Assembly (NCBI GenBank): GCA_029881015.1
Contig: JAOUNK010000147.1
Span: 1 to 8,045, forward strand
Length of the DNA: 8,045 nucleotides
Direction: 5' to 3'
Source of the DNA: Gammaproteobacteria bacterium
Lineage (GTDB): Bacteria > Pseudomonadota > Gammaproteobacteria > Steroidobacterales > Woeseiaceae
Shown here: positions 5,821 through 8,045 of the stretch, piece by piece
How positions within the stretch are numbered: the stretch's first letter is position 1
Layout: each line of letters opens with the position of its first letter
The notes under the pieces: model-generated
The model's database searches: none
The model's input: only the letters and a program-made list of their open reading frames with translations
Told to the model about the DNA's origin: nothing
Position numbers and translations under genes: made by a program

Positions 5821-7386
5821 TTAGTCGTCGATGACCCGGGTCAGGGCAAGATCCGTGAAGTCCCAGTCAGACTCGTCCGAGACCTGTTCGACGTGCATCG
5901 CTCCGCTGGACCCGTCCTCGCCGATAGCGAAACTCACCCAGGCATCTGCTTCGAGCGTCCGGTCGCTCCAGTAGGCGTAGAACGTGTTTCCCTCGTAGGG
6001 CCAGAGTCGACCTTTCATGCGTGGTGATTTCGCCGACACGAACCAGAGCTCATCGCCCTGCACCTCTATCGTTACGTCGCCGAACCAGGGATCCCGGTAC
6101 GTACCCGCATACGTCCAGAGTTCCTCGGCGACACTGCCATTTTCAAAATCAATGACGACCGGCTCAGCCTGCGCCTCCTGGCCTGGCGGCGGCTCCTCGT
6201 CGCGGGCAAAGTACGCGACCCAATCGACGTCGCGAATACCCATGTAGGGCTTGACGATGCCGTGCACGATCGCGTCCCGGGCATCGCCGGCAGAGGCATT
6301 AACCATCACCACCACGCCGAGGTCGAGTTCGGGGATCAGCGTGACCTGCGCTCGGAACCCCGTGTAACTGCCCGTATGCGAAACCTCTTTATAGCCATGC
6401 ACGTCGGCGAGCCGCCAGCCGAACCCATAGCCGCGGAAATTCGTGCGATCGCGCTCATACTGCTCCCGGCTCGGATAAAGGATTGCGTGCGGCTGCCACA
6501 TGACCTGACTTTGTTCCTCGCTGAACACGCGCGTGCCGTCAGGTAACACGCCGCGTGCGAGTTGCAGTTGCACCCATTTGAGCATGTCGCCGAGACTGCA
6601 GCGTATGCCTCCCGCGGCCGCGGCCACATCGACCTTGGCGCTCACCCGGTTGCGATCCACAACCTGCAGTGTCTCGTCCACGACCAAATGCGGTGCAGCC
6701 ACGTTGCGCATCGCCGCTTCGGGAATGTTGCCGGCAAAGCAGGAACCGGCCCCCAGCGGCTCGAGGATGCGCTCGCCGACGAAATCCTCCCACTCGACAC
6801 CGGTCACGGCCGGCACCAGCTCGCCCGCCACGAGATACAGCAGGTTGTCGTAAGCATAGCCCGTGCGAAACCCGGTCTCGCCCTTGAAGTAACGCAGGCC
6901 CGCGATAATGTCAGCGCGCGAAAAATCGTTCGGCTTCGGCCAGAGCATCAGGTCGCCGGCATAGGGTTCCAGCCCACTCCGATGCGCCAGCAGGTCGGTC
7001 ACCGTGAATTCCTGCGTGACCCAGGGATCGTAGAGCGCGAAGGCCGGGATATGGTCGACCACCTTGTCACCCCAGCTCAGCTTGCCCTCGTCGACAAGGA
7101 TCGCGAGCGATGCCGCTGTGAACGCCTTGCTCGTCGAAGCGACGCGAAACAGGGTCTCCAGGTCGACGCGTGCTGCCAAGCCGATTTCGCGCACGCCGTA
7201 GCCTGCCGCATGCACGACAACGCCATCCTTGACGACGCCGACTGCGGCCCCGGGAACCGCGAACTCCTCCATCGCACGCATCACGAGGGTGTCGATCTCC
7301 TGCGGCGAGAGCTGCGTCTGGGTTGCACAACCGCAAAGGAGCGACAGAACCATAATGGTGGACGCGCTGCGGCGAGATAAGCTCAT
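5821..7386 (-). CDS. Beta-lactamase-fold serine hydrolase lipoprotein (S12 family) with C-terminal DUF3471-like domain
   Basis: This 521-residue protein has the class C beta-lactamase/S12 peptidase fold. An N-terminal signal (basic MSLSRRS, then hydrophobic) ends in LLCGCA, making Cys20 a likely lipidated residue, although Cys at -2 is an unusual lipobox residue. Catalytic motifs are SxxK as STSK (Ser84, Lys87), YxN as YDN (Tyr179-Asn181), and HTG at 337-339 in place of KTG, which is usual in esterase- and peptidase-like members. HRSGL (135-139) and GYGFGWRL (319-326) are also typical. Residues about 405-520 form a beta-rich tail like DUF3471. The family includes D-aminopeptidases, DD-peptidases, esterases and beta-lactamases, so the substrate cannot be read from sequence. 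The gene begins 22 nt after the NhaC-like gene and ends 2 nt before alr, so action on D-amino-acid peptides is plausible, with freed D-Ala passing to the racemase. Antibiotic resistance is not indicated. Confidence 0.9.
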   Translation of the reverse strand: MSLSRRSASTIMVLSLLCGCATQTQLSPQEIDTLVMRAMEEFAVPGAAVGVVKDGVVVHAAGYGVREIGLAARVDLETLFRVASTSKAFTAASLAILVDEGKLSWGDKVVDHIPAFALYDPWVTQEFTVTDLLAHRSGLEPYAGDLMLWPKPNDFSRADIIAGLRYFKGETGFRTGYAYDNLLYLVAGELVPAVTGVEWEDFVGERILEPLGAGSCFAGNIPEAAMRNVAAPHLVVDETLQVVDRNRVSAKVDVAAAAGGIRCSLGDMLKWVQLQLARGVLPDGTRVFSEEQSQVMWQPHAILYPSREQYERDRTNFRGYGFGWRLADVHGYKEVSHTGSYTGFRAQVTLIPELDLGVVVMVNASAGDARDAIVHGIVKPYMGIRDVDWVAYFARDEEPPPGQEAQAEPVVIDFENGSVAEELWTYAGTYRDPWFGDVTIEVQGDELWFVSAKSPRMKGRLWPYEGNTFYAYWSDRTLEADAWVSFAIGEDGSSGAMHVEQVSDESDWDFTDLALTRVIDD

Positions 7387-7408
7387 AGAATCAACCCGGC
7401 CATAGAGA

Positions 7409-8045
7409 TCAGATCATTACGATACCGGCTACCACGTACATGACAAGCGCAATCGAGCCCGCCGCCACCGCATAGGGCAACTGCGTGCGTACGTGTTCCA
7501 GGAGGTCGCAGCCCGACGCGATGGCGGACACGGCCGTCGTGTCCGAGATCGGCGAACAGTGGTCGCCGAACACGCCACCGCCGAGAATCGCCGCAAGCAG
7601 CAACGACGGGGGAAGATCCAGCGACATCGCGAGCGGCATGCCGAGCGGCACCAGGATCGCGAACGTTCCCCACGAAGTACCGGTCGAAAATGAAATCAAT
7701 GCGCCGGCGAGAAACAACAATGCCGGGATCAGGAAGTGCGGTAGGTGACCGCCGACGATCTTTGCAATGTAAGCACCCGTACCCAGGACGCCCAGGCTCT
7801 GGCCGAGTGCCAGCGCCAACAACAGGATCGCGACCAGCGGCAACAGGTCTCCCATACCCTGCATGGCGATCTTCACGAGGCGGATATGCGTGAAACGCCT
7901 GCTCGCGAGCATCATGAAATAGGCGACCAGCGTCGCGAGCGTCGTCGCATACAGCACCGACTTCGAGCCGCTGCCCTCGGCCAGGTTGCCGTTGCCCGTC
8001 CACAGCATGAAGCCGATCATGCCAAAGATCATGACCGCGAGCGGC
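7409..8045 (-). CDS. NhaC-family Na+/H+ antiporter, C-terminal part (5' end outside window)
   Basis: This is the C-terminal portion of a polytopic inner-membrane protein of the NhaC antiporter family. The frame stays open through the right edge (codons for Pro-Leu-Ala-Val precede the ATG at 8032), so that ATG is internal. Strong family motifs are ISFSTGTSWGTFAILVPLG (coded near 7640-7696) and GGGVFGDHCSPISDTT (7535-7582), then SGCDLLEHVRTQLPYA. Hydrophobic segments alternate throughout. NhaC members exchange Na+ for H+, and relatives such as MleN couple exchange to organic acid movement, so family membership alone does not fix the substrate. It is the most upstream gene visible in the minus-strand block. 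A role in driving or performing uptake of murein-derived compounds is only an inference from context. Confidence 0.88.
   Translation of the reverse strand, partial: PLAVMIFGMIGFMLWTGNGNLAEGSGSKSVLYATTLATLVAYFMMLASRRFTHIRLVKIAMQGMGDLLPLVAILLLALALGQSLGVLGTGAYIAKIVGGHLPHFLIPALLFLAGALISFSTGTSWGTFAILVPLGMPLAMSLDLPPSLLLAAILGGGVFGDHCSPISDTTAVSAIASGCDLLEHVRTQLPYAVAAGSIALVMYVVAGIVMI

Noticed and set aside
6562..7380. Open frame of 272 codons on the plus strand opposite the serine hydrolase
   Set aside because: It is antisense to a gene with clear catalytic motifs, its translation is rich in Arg and His with no recognisable motif, and such shadow frames are common in GC-rich DNA.
5821..7386. The serine hydrolase as an antibiotic-resistance beta-lactamase
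   Set aside because: It has HTG in place of KTG and a C-terminal DUF3471-like domain, and its length exceeds AmpC enzymes. These features fit the broad S12 hydrolase family better than a true class C beta-lactamase.
7383..8003. Open frame of 206 codons on the minus strand overlapping the NhaC-like gene
   Set aside because: It is a different frame of the same strand. The NhaC motifs are in the other frame, and this translation is Arg/Gly-rich without membrane segments.

Overview
The window holds two convergent gene blocks that share one theme: breakdown and salvage of peptidoglycan stem peptides. The plus-strand block (1-4645) runs dipeptide epimerase (3' part only), NlpC/P60 endopeptidase lipoprotein, a glutamine-amidotransferase-like/LD-carboxypeptidase fusion, then a SpmA/SpmB-like pair of membrane proteins. 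The minus-strand block, read from the right edge leftward (8045 to 4760), runs an NhaC-family antiporter (C-terminal part only), a beta-lactamase-fold serine hydrolase lipoprotein, and an alanine racemase. The two blocks meet in a 114-bp gap filled with short palindromic repeats.

The base composition is clearly GC-rich, both predicted exported enzymes have lipoprotein signals, and the genes are tightly packed. This fits a GC-rich Gram-negative bacterium, probably a proteobacterium and perhaps a free-living gammaproteobacterium. The taxonomic call is an inference from style and gene content; no rRNA or marker gene is present.

The first three plus-strand genes match the enzymatic content of the Bacillus subtilis ykfA-ykfB-ykfC murein-peptide utilisation genes. 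An LD-carboxypeptidase removes terminal D-Ala from the tetrapeptide. A gamma-D-Glu-diamino acid endopeptidase releases L-Ala-D-Glu. The epimerase converts that to L-Ala-L-Glu, which ordinary peptidases can use. The opposing block adds an alanine racemase, which could convert freed D-Ala, and a penicillin-binding-protein-like hydrolase of unknown specificity.

The endopeptidase carries a lipoprotein signal, whereas the LD-carboxypeptidase fusion and racemase do not. The pathway therefore appears split between the envelope and the cytoplasm and would need a transporter. The SpmAB-like pair and the NhaC-like protein are the only membrane proteins visible and are candidates.

The most unusual items are the fusion of a class I amidotransferase-like domain, with intact Cys-His-Glu, to a complete LD-carboxypeptidase; SpmAB homologues linked to murein-peptide genes; and the repeat cluster at the convergent junction. 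No RNA genes, insertion sequences or CRISPR arrays were seen.
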